Of a DNA stretch of 64,000 bases, positions 50,629 through 59,920 are shown in pieces; position 1 is the stretch's first letter; each line of letters begins with the position of its first letter. Both the position numbers and the translations under genes were made by a program. The notes beneath the pieces are model-generated. The model did no database searches and had not been told where the DNA came from. It worked only from the letters and a program-made list of their open reading frames with translations. Origin of the DNA: Burkholderiaceae bacterium (GTDB taxonomy: Bacteria; Pseudomonadota; Gammaproteobacteria; Burkholderiales; Burkholderiaceae_C); the NCBI GenBank assembly GCA_017848435.1, contig JAFEHU010000076.1, positions 1-64,000 of the forward strand. The letters run 5' to 3'.

Positions 50629-51387
50629 ATGAAAAAATTCCTCTGCACGCTTGCCCTGATGCTGGGCGTTGTGACGTCCGTTTCTGCCGCAAGCGACGGC
50701 ATTGCCTGGGACAAGGCGCCCAACAAACTGAACGACCTGGTCGCCCTGCAAAACGGCGCCAAGCTGTTTACCAATTACTGCCTGAACTGCCATTCGGCAG
50801 CCTTCATGCGCTTCAACCGTCTGAAAGACATTGGCCTGACCGAGGCGCAGATCAAGGAAAACCTGCTGTTCACCACCGACAAGGTCGGTGAAACCATGAA
50901 GGCGACGATTGACCCCAAGAACGCCAAAGACTGGTTTGGTGGTGTCCCTCCTGACCTGACCCTGGTCGCGCGTTCACGCTCCGATGTCAGCAAGGGCACC
51001 GGTACCGACTACCTCTACACCTACCTGCGCACCTACTACCGTGACGACAGCAAGGAAACCGGCTGGAACAACCTTGCCTTCCCAAGCGTGGGCATGCCCC
51101 ATGTGATGTGGGAGCTGCAAGGCGAGCGCCGCCCGGTGTTTGACACCGTGGTCGAGCACGGCCACACCACCAAGGTCTTCAAGGGCTGGGAGCAGGTCAA
51201 GCCCGGCACGATGACGCCGGTTCGCTTCGACGAAGCCATGGGTGACCTGGTTAACTACTTGGCCTGGATGAGCGAACCGGTTCAGAAGACCCGGGTGCAG
51301 CTGGGCGTCTGGGTACTGCTGTTCCTCATGGTGTTCACCATCATCGCGTGGCGTTTGAATGCGGCTTACTGGAAAGACATCAAGTAA
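50629..51387 (+). CDS. petC: Ubiquinol-cytochrome c reductase cytochrome c1 subunit
   Basis: The haem c subunit that passes electrons to soluble cytochromes such as the c4 encoded at 89-724. The 252 residues have a signal peptide (to about residue 20), the haem motif CLNCH (Cys51, Cys54, His55), the Met ligand probably in the GMPHVMWEL region, and one C-terminal anchor helix (VQLGVWVLLFLMVFTIIAW). Its haem is attached by CcsBA. Confidence 0.95.
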   Translation: MKKFLCTLALMLGVVTSVSAASDGIAWDKAPNKLNDLVALQNGAKLFTNYCLNCHSAAFMRFNRLKDIGLTEAQIKENLLFTTDKVGETMKATIDPKNAKDWFGGVPPDLTLVARSRSDVSKGTGTDYLYTYLRTYYRDDSKETGWNNLAFPSVGMPHVMWELQGERRPVFDTVVEHGHTTKVFKGWEQVKPGTMTPVRFDEAMGDLVNYLAWMSEPVQKTRVQLGVWVLLFLMVFTIIAWRLNAAYWKDIK

Positions 51388-51425
51388 AACCGCCTGGTCT
51401 GGACTGGTTCACCGTCCAGCCTCCC

Positions 51426-51458
51426 AGAGTGGCTGCGTTCTGCGCAGTCACTCTTTTT
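51426..51458 (+). terminator. Intrinsic terminator of petABC
   Basis: AGAGTGGCTGCG (51426-51437) pairs with CGCAGTCACTCT (51443-51454), a 12-bp stem with one G-T pair and a 5-base loop, followed by TTTT and then GATTTTT. It ends 21 bases before the sspA ATG. Confidence 0.85.
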
Positions 51459-51478
51459 GATTTTTAGGAGCCTCCGCC

Positions 51479-52090
51479 ATGATGGTGCTTTACTCAGGGA
51501 CGACCTGCCCCTTTTCCCACCGCTGCCGCTTTGTGTTGTTTGAAAAGGGCATGGATTTTGAAATCCGGGATGTCGACCTTTACAACAAGCCCGAAGACAT
51601 CAGCGTGATGAATCCCTACGGCCAGGTGCCCATCCTGGTTGAACGTGATCTGATTCTGTACGAGTCGAACATCATCAACGAGTACATCGACGAGCGTTTT
51701 CCGCATCCCCAGCTGATGCCCGGTGACCCGGTGGACCGCGCCCGCGTTCGGCTGTTTCTGCTGAATTTCGAGAAAGAGCTGTTTGTGCACGTGGGCCTGC
51801 TGGAGTCGCGCGCTTCCAAGAGCAATGAGAAAGCCCTTGAAAAAGCCCGCGCCCACATCCGTGATCGCCTGACCCAACTGGCACCGGTCTTCTTGAAGAA
51901 CAAGTACATGCTGGGTGACAACTTCTCGATGCTCGACGTCGCCATTGCACCACTGTTGTGGCGCCTGGACTACTACGGCATTGACCTCAGCAAGAACGCT
52001 GCGCCGCTGCTCAAGTACGCCGAACGCATCTTCTCGCGCCCCGCCTACATCGAGGCGTTGACGCCGTCCGAAAAGGTGATGCGCAAGTAA
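51479..52090 (+). CDS. sspA: Stringent starvation protein A (GST fold)
   Basis: An RNA-polymerase-associated protein of the glutathione transferase fold, 203 residues. The N-terminal thioredoxin-like part (VLYSGTTCPFSHRCRFVL) and DISVMNPYGQVPILVERDLILYESNIINEYIDERFPHP-type core (landmarks) match the SspA family. GGAGCC lies just ahead of ATGATG. It follows the petABC terminator and is linked to sspB, the usual betaproteobacterial order petABC-sspAB. Confidence 0.94.
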   Translation: MMVLYSGTTCPFSHRCRFVLFEKGMDFEIRDVDLYNKPEDISVMNPYGQVPILVERDLILYESNIINEYIDERFPHPQLMPGDPVDRARVRLFLLNFEKELFVHVGLLESRASKSNEKALEKARAHIRDRLTQLAPVFLKNKYMLGDNFSMLDVAIAPLLWRLDYYGIDLSKNAAPLLKYAERIFSRPAYIEALTPSEKVMRK

Positions 52091-52103
52091 GGCAGAAGGG
52101 CAC

Positions 52104-52613
52104 ATGGGTCCGACCGATTTGCCGTCCACACGCCCGTACCTGATACGGGCGCTGTACGACTGGTGCACTGACAATGGCTTCACGCCTTATGTGGCTGTGC
52201 AGGTAGACCATACCGTTCAGGTACCGCGTGAGCATGTCAAGAACAACGAAATCGTGCTCAACATCAGTTTTGACGCCACAAGTGCTCTCAAGCTGGGCAA
52301 CGAGTTCATTGAATTTCGCGCCCGCTTCAGTGGTACAGCCCGCGAAATTGTCGTTCCGATTGACCATGTCATTGCCATCTATGCCCGCGAAAACGGCCAA
52401 GGCATGGCGTTCCCCGGGCCCACCCCGGTGGTCAGTGCTGGCCCTGCACCGCTGACCGGCATGACTGCCATGGCCTCACCCGTCGGTAAACTGGACGACC
52501 GGGGTGACGGCAATGTGGTGCCCATCGGGGCGGGCGTGGTGTCGCCAGACAGCGATGGTGACCCACCCAAACCGCCTGCGGGACCTCGGCCTGCGCTGAA
52601 GCGGGTCAAGTAG
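52104..52613 (+). CDS. sspB: ClpXP protease specificity-enhancing factor SspB
   Basis: An adaptor that delivers ssrA-tagged proteins to ClpXP. The 169 residues comprise a folded N-terminal domain (RPYLIRALYDWCTDNGFTPY) that binds the tag, a flexible Pro/Gly-rich linker, and a basic hydrophobic tail (RPALKRVK) resembling the ClpX-binding XB peptide. It is 13 bases downstream of sspA. Confidence 0.94.
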   Translation: MGPTDLPSTRPYLIRALYDWCTDNGFTPYVAVQVDHTVQVPREHVKNNEIVLNISFDATSALKLGNEFIEFRARFSGTAREIVVPIDHVIAIYARENGQGMAFPGPTPVVSAGPAPLTGMTAMASPVGKLDDRGDGNVVPIGAGVVSPDSDGDPPKPPAGPRPALKRVK

Positions 52614-52628
52614 CCGGTTTTCTTTCTG

Positions 52629-52634
52629 TAGAAT
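52629..52634 (+). promoter_or_regulatory. -10 box of tRNA-Thr gene
   Basis: TAGAAT (5 of 6) ends ten bases before the mature tRNA 5' end, with a CCCG/TTTTT discriminator region following. No clear -35 is visible. Confidence 0.45.
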
Positions 52635-52644
52635 CCCGTTTTTC

Positions 52645-52720
52645 GCCGATTTAGCTCAGTTGGTAGAGCAACCGCCTTGTAAGCGGTAGGTCGTCAGTTC
52701 GATTCCGACAATCGGCACCA
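52645..52720 (+). tRNA. tRNA-Thr (anticodon UGU)
   Basis: A complete cloverleaf of 76 bases with encoded CCA. Acceptor arms GCCGATT and AATCGGC pair fully; the D arm has AGCTCAGTTGGTAGAGC; the anticodon stem CCGCC/GGCGG-like pair (ACCGC/GCGGT) holds the loop CTTGTAA with anticodon TGT, reading ACA; the T loop is TTCGATTC. A run of seven T follows (52721-52727). Confidence 0.97.
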
Positions 52721-52727
52721 TTTTTTT
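52721..52727 (+). terminator. T-run ending the tRNA-Thr transcript
   Basis: Seven T directly follow the CCA end. There is no extra hairpin, so the tRNA acceptor stem itself may serve as the terminator stem. The last T is part of the dciA-like stop codon on the other strand. Confidence 0.4.
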
Positions 52728-53035
52728 CACCTCCGGCCCGTTTGGACTTTCAGCCGGATTGAGGTAACCTGCCAGCCCAGACTGCCCAAACGGGTCTGGA
52801 ACAGGGGCAGCAGTTGCCTCACCTTGGCGGCTACCGCACTGTTGTCAACGATCAGGCACCATGCCGAGTCGTCCACAGGGCCGGCCTTGATGGCTGGCCT
52901 CAGTGTTTCGGGAATCAGGTTTTCAATCGCTCGTAGCCGTTGTGTAGAGTCTGCGACTTGTTCTGCAAGCCGCGCAAATGTGGGTGAATGACGCGCCGCT
53001 TCGTCCAGTCTCATGGGCGGGCGTGGGAGTGTCAT
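52727..53035 (-). CDS. DciA-like protein (DUF721)
   Basis: A short protein of 102 residues. The stretch DDSAWCLIVDNSAVAAKVRQLLPLFQTRL resembles the DciA/DUF721 fold (parts used as landmarks), a KH-like domain; DciA proteins load the replicative helicase DnaB in bacteria lacking DnaC. The N-terminus is a helix with ARHSPTFARLAEQVADSTQR. The ATG at 53033-53035 gives the family length. It is divergent from the M23 peptidase gene and convergent with tRNA-Thr. The helicase-loading role is from family knowledge. Confidence 0.75.
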   Translation of the reverse strand: MTLPRPPMRLDEAARHSPTFARLAEQVADSTQRLRAIENLIPETLRPAIKAGPVDDSAWCLIVDNSAVAAKVRQLLPLFQTRLGSLGWQVTSIRLKVQTGRR

Positions 53036-53059
53036 GGGCCAGAAAATTAGGGATACGCG

Positions 53060-54031
53060 ATGCAATTGATTATCACGGATGCATGGCTGGCGAAAAGTCG
53101 GGCCATTCATTTGAGCGGTAGCAAGCTGTTGGCGGCGGGTTTGGTGGCGTCGTTCGCATTGACCGCCATGGTTGCTGGCCTGTACCACCTGGTCTTTCTC
53201 AAGGGTGCGCGCGAAGGCTGGCCGGTGATCGGCTCACTGGTGCGCCTCGTGGTGCAGGACGAAGTGGCGCAACGCGACCGCTACATGCGTGAAAACCTCG
53301 ATGCCATGGCCCGCAAGCTGGGTGAAATGCAGGCCAAGGTGCTGCAGATGGAGGCGCTGGGCGAACGTGTTTCGGGTCTGGCGGGCATCAACCCGAACGA
53401 CATCAAGACCGCTCCGGGTCGTGGTGGCGTTCTGGTGTCGGGGCGGCCACTGAGTCTTGAAGAACTGCAGACCACCCTGTCTGAGCTCGACCAGTTGACC
53501 GACCAGCGTGGTGACCTGCTGACGGTGATTGAGTCCCGGCTGTTCGAACAGAAAATCAAGAAATCCATGGTGCCGACCCAGGCGCCGGTGCACGAAGCCT
53601 TCATGGGCTCGGCGTTCGGCTGGCGCATTGACCCGTTCACCGGGCGCACCGCACTGCACACCGGCATTGACTTCCAGGCCGACACCGGCACCCCCATCCT
53701 GTCGGCTGCCGGCGGCGTGGTGGTCGCGCAGGAATACCACCCGGCCTACGGCAACATGGTGGAGATCGACCATGGCAATGACCTGGTCACCCGCTACGCC
53801 CATGCGTCCAAAGTGGTCGTGAAAAAAGGCGATTTGATCAAACGTGGCCAGAAGTTGGGTGAGGTGGGCACCACCGGTCGCTCGACCGGACCGCACTTGC
53901 ACTTTGAGGTGCTGGTGGACGGTGTGCCGCAGAATCCGCAGAAATTCCTGGCGGCGGGGGAAAAGATTCCGGAGGCCGTCGTGGCCAAGGCCGAGTTGCC
54001 AGCCAAGCCGCAGGTCAAAAACCGGCGCTGA
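53060..54031 (+). CDS. M23 family metallopeptidase
   Basis: A membrane-anchored, probable peptidoglycan endopeptidase or amidase activator of 323 residues. One N-terminal helix (about 20-45), a coiled coil (about 75-170), then the LytM/M23 domain with zinc ligands in HTGIDFQAD and GPHLHFEV. All zinc-ligand motifs are present, so it may be enzymatically active, unlike EnvC/NlpD, which lack some of them. It is upstream of secA, a common position in betaproteobacteria. Confidence 0.92.
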   Translation: MQLIITDAWLAKSRAIHLSGSKLLAAGLVASFALTAMVAGLYHLVFLKGAREGWPVIGSLVRLVVQDEVAQRDRYMRENLDAMARKLGEMQAKVLQMEALGERVSGLAGINPNDIKTAPGRGGVLVSGRPLSLEELQTTLSELDQLTDQRGDLLTVIESRLFEQKIKKSMVPTQAPVHEAFMGSAFGWRIDPFTGRTALHTGIDFQADTGTPILSAAGGVVVAQEYHPAYGNMVEIDHGNDLVTRYAHASKVVVKKGDLIKRGQKLGEVGTTGRSTGPHLHFEVLVDGVPQNPQKFLAAGEKIPEAVVAKAELPAKPQVKNRR

Positions 54032-54065
54032 TGCCGGGCCATCGGGTGCACGGCGCATGCAAAGG

Positions 54066-54071
54066 TAAAAT
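54066..54071 (+). promoter_or_regulatory. Candidate -10 box upstream of secA
   Basis: TAAAAT (5 of 6) in the 177-base gap between the M23 gene and secA. A start near 54078 would give a leader of about 130 bases containing the hairpin at 54091-54111. Confidence 0.4.
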
Positions 54072-54090
54072 CCGCGCTGTTTGCACGCAC

Positions 54091-54118
54091 AGGGCTGGCA
54101 TTGTCAGCCCTTGTTTTT
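54091..54118 (+). terminator. Terminator-like hairpin in the secA leader
   Basis: AGGGCTG (54091-54097) and CAGCCCT (54105-54111) form a 7-bp stem with a 7-base loop, followed by TGTTTTT. It could end transcription from the M23 gene or act as an attenuator for secA. Confidence 0.6.
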
Positions 54119-54208
54119 CAGCTGCACCGACCTCATCTCATTTTTCTACAGGGATTTCGGTTGCCTTGCGGGCTTCTGTCATGAAGCACACAAAGCGGCC
54201 CCGCATTC

Positions 54209-56959
54209 ATGGCCACCAATTTCCTCACCAGCATTTTCGGCAGTCGCAACGACCGTCTCCTCAAGCAGTACCGTAAAACGGTCGAGCGCATCAATGCGCT
54301 GGAATCCCAGTTTGAACAACTGAGCGACGACGAGTTGCGCGGCAAGACCGAGCAGTTCAAGGCCCGCTATGCCGCAGGCGAGACGCTGGACGCGATGTTG
54401 GCCGAAGCCTACGCTGTGGTGCGCGAGGGCTCCAAGCGCATCATGAAAATGCGCCATTTCGACGTGCAGATGCTGGGTGGCATGTCGTTGCACAACGGCA
54501 AGATTTCCGAAATGGGCACCGGTGAAGGCAAAACCCTCACCGCCACGCTGCCGGTGTACCTGAATGCCCTGAGCGGCAAGGGCGTGCACGTGGTCACGGT
54601 CAACGATTACCTGGCCAACCGCGATGCGCAGTGGATGGGCCGGTTGTACAACTTCCTGGGCCTGAGCGTTGGCGTCAACCTGCCCAACATGGCGCGGCCT
54701 GAAAAGCAGGCCGCCTACCAGGCCGACATCACCTACGGTACCAACAACGAGTTCGGTTTCGACTACCTGCGTGACAACATGGTCTACGAGGTGGCCGACC
54801 GGGTACAGCGTGGCCTGAACTATGCCATCGTGGACGAGGTGGACTCGATCCTGATCGACGAAGCCCGCACACCGCTGATCATCAGTGGCCAGGCAGAAGA
54901 CCACACCAGCCTGTACCTCGCCATCAACAAGCTGGCGCCGATGCTCACCCAGCAGGAGGGCGAGGCCGACCCGCGCACCGGCGAAGGCATCACCAAGCCG
55001 GGCGATTTCACGCTGGACGAGAAAAGCCACCAGGTGTTCCTGACCGAGCAAGGCCACGAAAACGCCGAGCGGCTGTTGGCGGAGTTGGGCCTGATCCCCG
55101 AAGGCGCTTCGCTCTACGACCCGGCCAACATCACGCTGGTACACCACCTGTACGCTGCGCTGCGCGCCAACAACCTGTACCACCGCGACCAACACTATGT
55201 GGTGCAAGAGGGCGAGATTGTCATCGTGGACGAATTCACTGGCCGCCTGATGTCGGGTCGCCGTTGGAGCGATGGCTTGCACCAGGCGGTGGAGGCCAAG
55301 GAAGGCGTGGCCATCCAGCCTGAAAACCAGACGATGGCGTCGATCACGTTCCAGAACTACTTCCGGCTCTACGGCAAGCTGGCGGGCATGACCGGCACGG
55401 CGGACACCGAGGCGTTTGAGTTCCAGGAGATCTACGGCCTGGAGACCATCGTGATGCCGCCGAACCGGAAAAGCCAGCGGGTGGACCAGCTGGACCGGGT
55501 TTACAAGACCACGCGCGAGAAGTACGAGGCCGCGATCAAGGACATCCGGGAATGCTACGAGCGTGGCCAGCCGGTGCTGGTGGGCACCACCTCGATCGAA
55601 AATTCCGAAATCATTGCCAACCTGCTGGAGCGCGAGAAGCTGCCGCACCAGGTGCTGAACGCCAAGCAGCACGCCCGTGAGGCCGACATCGTGGCCCAGG
55701 CCGGACGCCCCAAAGTGATCACGATTGCCACCAACATGGCGGGTCGGGGTACCGACATTGTGTTGGGTGGCAGCGTCGAGAAGCTGATCGAGGCCGTGAT
55801 GGCCAACGAGTCGCTGGACGACGCCGCCAAACAGGCCGAAGTCGCCCGTTTGCGCGCTGAGTGGGCCAAAGACCACGAATTCGTGAAATCGCTCGGTGGC
55901 CTGCGCATCATTGCCACAGAACGGCATGAGTCACGCCGCATCGACAACCAGCTGCGTGGCCGCTCCGGCCGCCAGGGCGACCCCGGTTCGTCGCGCTTCT
56001 ATTTGAGCCTGGACGATTCGCTGATGCGCATTTTTGCCGGCGACCGGGTCAAGGCGATCATGGACCGCCTGAAGATGCCCGATGGCGAAGCCATTGAAGC
56101 CGGTATTGTCACCCGCAGCATCGAAAGCGCCCAGCGCAAGGTTGAGGCGCGCAACTTTGACGTGCGCAAGCAGCTGCTGGAATACGACGATGTGTCCAAC
56201 GACCAGCGCAAGGTGATTTACCAGCAGCGCAACGACATCCTCGACGCGCAGGACCTGACCGCCCAGATCACCGCACTGCGCGAAGGCTGCTTCACCGACC
56301 TGGTGCACGAGCATGTGCCGGAGGAGTCGGTCGAAGAGCAGTGGGACCTGCCACGCCTGGAGGCGGCACTTGCCGAAGAGTGGCAAATCACGCTGCCGCT
56401 ACAACAAGAGGTGCAGTCCGCCGAAGCCATCACGGGCGAGGACATTGTCGAGAAGGTCCTGGCCGCCGCCAACACGGCTTACACCACCAAGGTGGCCGAG
56501 GTCGGTGCTGCCAATTTCACCCAGTTCGAGCGGGTGGTGCTGCTGCAAAGCATCGACACCCACTGGCGCGAACACCTGAGCGCGCTCGACTACCTGCGCC
56601 AGGGCATTCACCTGCGTGGCTACGCACAGAAGCAGCCCAAGCAAGAGTACAAGCGCGAGGCGTTCGAGCTGTTCCGCCAGTTGCTGGACGCGGTGAAGAA
56701 CGATGTGACCAAGGTGCTGATGACGGTCAAGGTGCAGTCGGGTGCACAGCTCGAACAAGCTGCCGAAGACCTGGAAAACCGGGCTGAGAACATTGCCAAC
56801 GTGACCTACACCGCACCGACCGAAACCGGTGAGGTGGAGACCACGGTGGACGAAACCACCGTGCAGGACGCCCAACGCTACGCCCGCGTGGGCCGCAACG
56901 ACCCGTGCCCCTGCGGCAGCGGCAAGAAGTTCAAGCAGTGCCACGGCAAGCTGGCCTGA
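54209..56959 (+). CDS. secA: Preprotein translocase ATPase SecA
   Basis: The motor of the SecYEG export channel, 916 residues, the usual length. Walker A is Gly103-Thr109 (GTGEGKT), followed by the DEAD-like [11 protein letters not shown], the preprotein cross-linking domain, and motif VI in [15 protein letters not shown]. The C-terminal zinc finger [13 protein letters not shown] binds SecB. An in-frame ATG at 54209 ([19 protein letters not shown]) matches the family start. No secM-like gene is evident upstream. Confidence 0.98.
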   Translation: MATNFLTSIFGSRNDRLLKQYRKTVERINALESQFEQLSDDELRGKTEQFKARYAAGETLDAMLAEAYAVVREGSKRIMKMRHFDVQMLGGMSLHNGKISEMGTGEGKTLTATLPVYLNALSGKGVHVVTVNDYLANRDAQWMGRLYNFLGLSVGVNLPNMARPEKQAAYQADITYGTNNEFGFDYLRDNMVYEVADRVQRGLNYAIVDEVDSILIDEARTPLIISGQAEDHTSLYLAINKLAPMLTQQEGEADPRTGEGITKPGDFTLDEKSHQVFLTEQGHENAERLLAELGLIPEGASLYDPANITLVHHLYAALRANNLYHRDQHYVVQEGEIVIVDEFTGRLMSGRRWSDGLHQAVEAKEGVAIQPENQTMASITFQNYFRLYGKLAGMTGTADTEAFEFQEIYGLETIVMPPNRKSQRVDQLDRVYKTTREKYEAAIKDIRECYERGQPVLVGTTSIENSEIIANLLEREKLPHQVLNAKQHAREADIVAQAGRPKVITIATNMAGRGTDIVLGGSVEKLIEAVMANESLDDAAKQAEVARLRAEWAKDHEFVKSLGGLRIIATERHESRRIDNQLRGRSGRQGDPGSSRFYLSLDDSLMRIFAGDRVKAIMDRLKMPDGEAIEAGIVTRSIESAQRKVEARNFDVRKQLLEYDDVSNDQRKVIYQQRNDILDAQDLTAQITALREGCFTDLVHEHVPEESVEEQWDLPRLEAALAEEWQITLPLQQEVQSAEAITGEDIVEKVLAAANTAYTTKVAEVGAANFTQFERVVLLQSIDTHWREHLSALDYLRQGIHLRGYAQKQPKQEYKREAFELFRQLLDAVKNDVTKVLMTVKVQSGAQLEQAAEDLENRAENIANVTYTAPTETGEVETTVDETTVQDAQRYARVGRNDPCPCGSGKKFKQCHGKLA

Positions 56960-56981
56960 GCCGCCGCGCCACCACAACCAC

Positions 56982-57007
56982 AACGGGCTTCGGCCCGTTT
57001 TGTTTTT
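56982..57007 (+). terminator. Intrinsic terminator of secA
   Basis: AACGGGC (56982-56988) and GCCCGTT (56993-56999) form a 7-bp stem closed by a TTCG tetraloop, followed by TTTGTTTTT. It is a canonical strong terminator. Confidence 0.88.
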
Positions 57008-57024
57008 GCGTCACCCGTTTTTCA

Positions 57025-57030
57025 GATAAT
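57025..57030 (+). promoter_or_regulatory. Candidate -10 box of argJ
   Basis: GATAAT (5 of 6) lies 25 bases before the argJ ATG, just after the secA terminator. No good -35 is visible. Confidence 0.35.
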
Positions 57031-57055
57031 CACTGCAGTTTTTGAAAGTCCTGCC

Positions 57056-58285
57056 ATGCCCGTGAACCTGCCTTTCCCCAACCCTGTCGATTTGCACCCA
57101 GTGCCCGGCGTGCGCATCGGCGTCGCCGAGGCCGGTGTTCGCAAGGCCCACAAAAAAGACCTGACCGTGGTGCTGATCGACGAAGGCGCGTCGGTGCACG
57201 GTGTCTTCACGCAGAACCGTTTTTGTGCTGCGCCGGTGCAGGTCTGCCGCGAGCACCTGGCCAGCCAGTACGGCATCCGCGCGATGGTCATCAACACCGG
57301 CAACGCCAACGCCGGTACCGGCGAAGATGGCCTGGTGCGTGCCCGCACGGTGTGCATTGCGCTGGCGCGCCAGCTGGAACTGGCACCCGAGCAGGTGCTG
57401 CCGTTCTCCACCGGCGTGATCATGGAGTCGCTGCCGCACGACCGCATCATTGCCGGCCTGCCTGCGGCGCTGGACGACGCCAAAGAAGCCAACTGGCTGC
57501 GCGCAGCCGAAGGCATCATGACCACCGACACCCAGCCCAAGGCTTTCAGCCAGCAGGTGCAACTGGGTGGTGCTACGGTCAGCATCACCGGCATCAGCAA
57601 GGGCGCTGGCATGATCCGGCCGAACATGGCCACGATGCTGGGCTTTCTGGCCACCGACGCCTGCGTGGCCCCTGAACTGATGCAGAAGCTGGCCACCGAA
57701 CTGGCCGACGGCTCGTTCAACCGCGTCACGGTCGACGGCGACACCTCCACCAACGACTCCTTTGTGGTGATCGCCACCAACAAGGCCAGTCACGCTCCCA
57801 TCACCTCGCTCGACAGCGCCGATGGTCGTACGCTGAAAGCCGCGATGCTGGCGGTGGCGCAGCAGCTGGCGCAGGCCATCGTGCGCGATGGCGAAGGTGC
57901 GACCAAGTTCATCACCGTCAAGGTGGAAGGCGGCAAAACGGGTGAAGAGTGCCGCCAGGTGGCCTATGCGATTGCGCACTCGCCATTGGTGAAAACGGCC
58001 TTCTTTGCCAGCGACCCCAACCTTGGCCGCATTCTCGCTGCAGTGGGTTACGCCGGCATTGCCGACCTTGACCAAACGGGCATTGACCTGTACCTCGACG
58101 ACGTGCACGTGGCGGTGAAAGGCGGACGCAACCCGGCCTACCGCGAAGAAGACGGTCAGCGTGTGATGAAGCAAACCGAGATCACTGTGCGTGTGCTGCT
58201 GGGCCGCGGCAACGCGGCGGACACGGTGTGGACCTGCGACTTCAGCCACGACTACGTGACCATCAACGCGGACTACCGGTCATGA
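57056..58285 (+). CDS. argJ: Bifunctional glutamate N-acetyltransferase/amino-acid acetyltransferase ArgJ
   Basis: Recycles the acetyl group in arginine synthesis, and may also start the pathway. The 409-residue precursor cleaves itself before Thr193 ([13 protein letters not shown]), giving two chains and exposing the nucleophilic threonine. [10 protein letters not shown] and the late [25 protein letters not shown] are family motifs. The stop overlaps the DUF815 gene start. Whether it is mono- or bifunctional cannot be told from sequence. Confidence 0.96.
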   Translation: MPVNLPFPNPVDLHPVPGVRIGVAEAGVRKAHKKDLTVVLIDEGASVHGVFTQNRFCAAPVQVCREHLASQYGIRAMVINTGNANAGTGEDGLVRARTVCIALARQLELAPEQVLPFSTGVIMESLPHDRIIAGLPAALDDAKEANWLRAAEGIMTTDTQPKAFSQQVQLGGATVSITGISKGAGMIRPNMATMLGFLATDACVAPELMQKLATELADGSFNRVTVDGDTSTNDSFVVIATNKASHAPITSLDSADGRTLKAAMLAVAQQLAQAIVRDGEGATKFITVKVEGGKTGEECRQVAYAIAHSPLVKTAFFASDPNLGRILAAVGYAGIADLDQTGIDLYLDDVHVAVKGGRNPAYREEDGQRVMKQTEITVRVLLGRGNAADTVWTCDFSHDYVTINADYRS

Positions 58286-59166
58286 ACGAGGCGTTGTTGC
58301 ACCTGATGCAGCGCGCGGAGACCGTGCTGTCGCGCATCGAAGCTGTATTGCCACAGCCGCTCTCCGCCCCCAACTGGCAAGCCGCCATGGCCTGGCGCTA
58401 CCGCAAGCGCGCCTCGGGCCACGGCACGCTGGAGCCGGTGCGGCACATCGCGCCGCTGCGGTTGGACGACCTGAAAGAGATTGACGTTCAGAAAGAAAAA
58501 ATCGCCCGCAACACGCGCCAATTGGTGGCGGGCCAGCCGGCCAACAACGTGCTGCTGACCGGTGCGCGCGGCACCGGCAAATCGTCGCTGATCAAGGCGT
58601 GCTTGAACGAGTTCGCGCCGCAGGGCTTGCGCCTGATCGAGGTGGACAAGGCCGACCTGGTCGACCTGCCTGACATTGTGGACGTGGTCTCGGAGCGGCC
58701 CGAGAAATTCATTGTGTTTTGCGACGACCTGAGCTTCGACGAAGGTGAGCCCGGCTACAAGGCGCTCAAATCCATCCTTGACGGCTCGGTGGCCGCCGCC
58801 ACGCCCAACGTGCTGATTTACGCCACCAGCAACCGCCGCCACCTGTTGCCCGAGTACATGAAGGAAAACCTCAGTTACCAGCACACCGAGGACGGCGAGG
58901 TACACCCCGGCGAGGTGGTGGAGGAAAAGATATCGCTGTCCGAGCGCTTTGGGCTGTGGATCAGCTTCTACCCGTTCAACCAGGACGAGTACCTGGCCAT
59001 CGTGGCGCAGTGGCTGTCGGCCTTTGGCATCAGCGCCGAAGCGATTGCCGAAGCCCGGCCCGCGTCGCTGGTGTGGGCACTCGAGCGCGGCTCGCGCAGT
59101 GGCCGAGTGGCTTACCAGTTCGCGCGCGACTATGCCGGGCAGCACAACGCTGGCCAGATGAAATGA
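58282..59166 (+). CDS. DUF815 AAA-type ATPase
   Basis: An ATP-binding protein of 294 residues from the DUF815 family. Walker A is [15 protein letters not shown], Walker [14 protein letters not shown], and [15 protein letters not shown] is a sensor 1-like motif. Its function is unknown. The ATG overlaps the argJ stop and its own stop overlaps mutT, so argJ-DUF815-mutT are translationally coupled. Confidence 0.9.
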   Translation: MNEALLHLMQRAETVLSRIEAVLPQPLSAPNWQAAMAWRYRKRASGHGTLEPVRHIAPLRLDDLKEIDVQKEKIARNTRQLVAGQPANNVLLTGARGTGKSSLIKACLNEFAPQGLRLIEVDKADLVDLPDIVDVVSERPEKFIVFCDDLSFDEGEPGYKALKSILDGSVAAATPNVLIYATSNRRHLLPEYMKENLSYQHTEDGEVHPGEVVEEKISLSERFGLWISFYPFNQDEYLAIVAQWLSAFGISAEAIAEARPASLVWALERGSRSGRVAYQFARDYAGQHNAGQMK

Positions 59167-59642
59167 TGGTGGGCAGTCCTTTGGTGGCTGACGGCGAACG
59201 TCCGCGCGAAGGTGGTGAAGACCGCGCCGTGGTCGATGTGGCGGTGGGCGTGCTGGTGCGGCCCGACGGGGCCTTTCTGCTCACTTCACGACCGGCGGGA
59301 AAAGTCTACGCCGGTTACTGGGAGTTCCCGGGCGGCAAGCTGGAGGCCGGCGAAACGGTGGCCGACGCGCTGCGGCGCGAACTGCAGGAAGAAATCGGCA
59401 TCACCGTGGGGGTGGTGTACCCTTGGCAGGTGGAGCTGGTGGACTACCCGCACGCACTGGTGCGGCTCAATTTCTGCAAGGTGTTCGACTGGCAGGGCGA
59501 GTTGCAGATGCGCGAGAACCAGTCGTTTGCCTGGCAGCATTTGCCAGTGCAGGTGACACCGGTATTGCCCGGTACCGTGCCGGTGCTGGCATGGTTTGCC
59601 ACCGAACAAGGTTTCTCGGGTGCTACACATTCAGTAGCTTAA
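59163..59642 (+). CDS. mutT: Nudix hydrolase (MutT/8-oxo-dGTP pyrophosphatase type)
   Basis: A 159-residue Nudix protein, probably clearing oxidised nucleotides. The Nudix box is GGKLEAGETVADALRRELQEEIGI, with the catalytic REL-EE residues (parts shown as landmarks). The ATG at 59163 overlaps the upstream stop (ATGATG). The last six codons (ATHSVA) and the stop fall in repeat copy F, so the C-terminus is probably repeat-derived. The name mutT follows position and family; other Nudix substrates are possible. Confidence 0.88.
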   Translation: MMVGSPLVADGERPREGGEDRAVVDVAVGVLVRPDGAFLLTSRPAGKVYAGYWEFPGGKLEAGETVADALRRELQEEIGITVGVVYPWQVELVDYPHALVRLNFCKVFDWQGELQMRENQSFAWQHLPVQVTPVLPGTVPVLAWFATEQGFSGATHSVA

Positions 59643-59682
59643 CCGCGAGGTTCTACTAAGGCGCAAGGCCGATTTGGTTCAA
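59622..59682 (-). repeat. Dispersed 60-bp element, copy F (overlaps mutT end)
   Basis: On the minus strand it reads TTGAACCAAATCGGCC, CGCCTTAGTAGAACCTCGCG, GTTAAGCTACTGAATG and closes in TGTAGC, in the same order as copies A-E. It covers the mutT 3' end and almost all of the gap before yacG (convergent). Confidence 0.75.
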
Positions 59683-59684
59683 AT

Positions 59685-59903
59685 TCAACGGAATTTGGCG
59701 TCGCCGAACTGCGGTTCGTCCGGTGGGGCGTCTTCTGGCACCCGGAAGCTCTCGCTGGCCCAGGCACCGAGGTCGTTGTTTTTGCAACGGTCGCTGCAGA
59801 AGGGGCGAAAGCGGTTGCTGGGGGCGTACAGGCTGTCGCCGCCACAGGCGGGGCAGGTGACGGTGCGTGCGGCGAGGGCGGGAGAGGGCGCAGGTGTGCT
59901 CAT
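59685..59903 (-). CDS. yacG: DNA gyrase inhibitor YacG
   Basis: A small zinc protein that binds GyrB and inhibits gyrase in E. coli. The 72 residues have the four zinc cysteines in TCPACGGD and [14 protein letters not shown]; the conserved [12 protein letters not shown] signature is clear. It lies 17 bases after zapD; yacG-zapD-coaE is the standard order. Confidence 0.94.
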   Translation of the reverse strand: MSTPAPSPALAARTVTCPACGGDSLYAPSNRFRPFCSDRCKNNDLGAWASESFRVPEDAPPDEPQFGDAKFR

Positions 59904-59920
59904 GCAACGTGGCCCGTGTT

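Noticed and set aside
54081-54323. A small frame in the secA leader as a SecM-like regulator
   Set aside because: It overlaps the start of secA, has no signal peptide followed by an arrest motif, and no SD. SecM is confined to gammaproteobacteria as far as I know.
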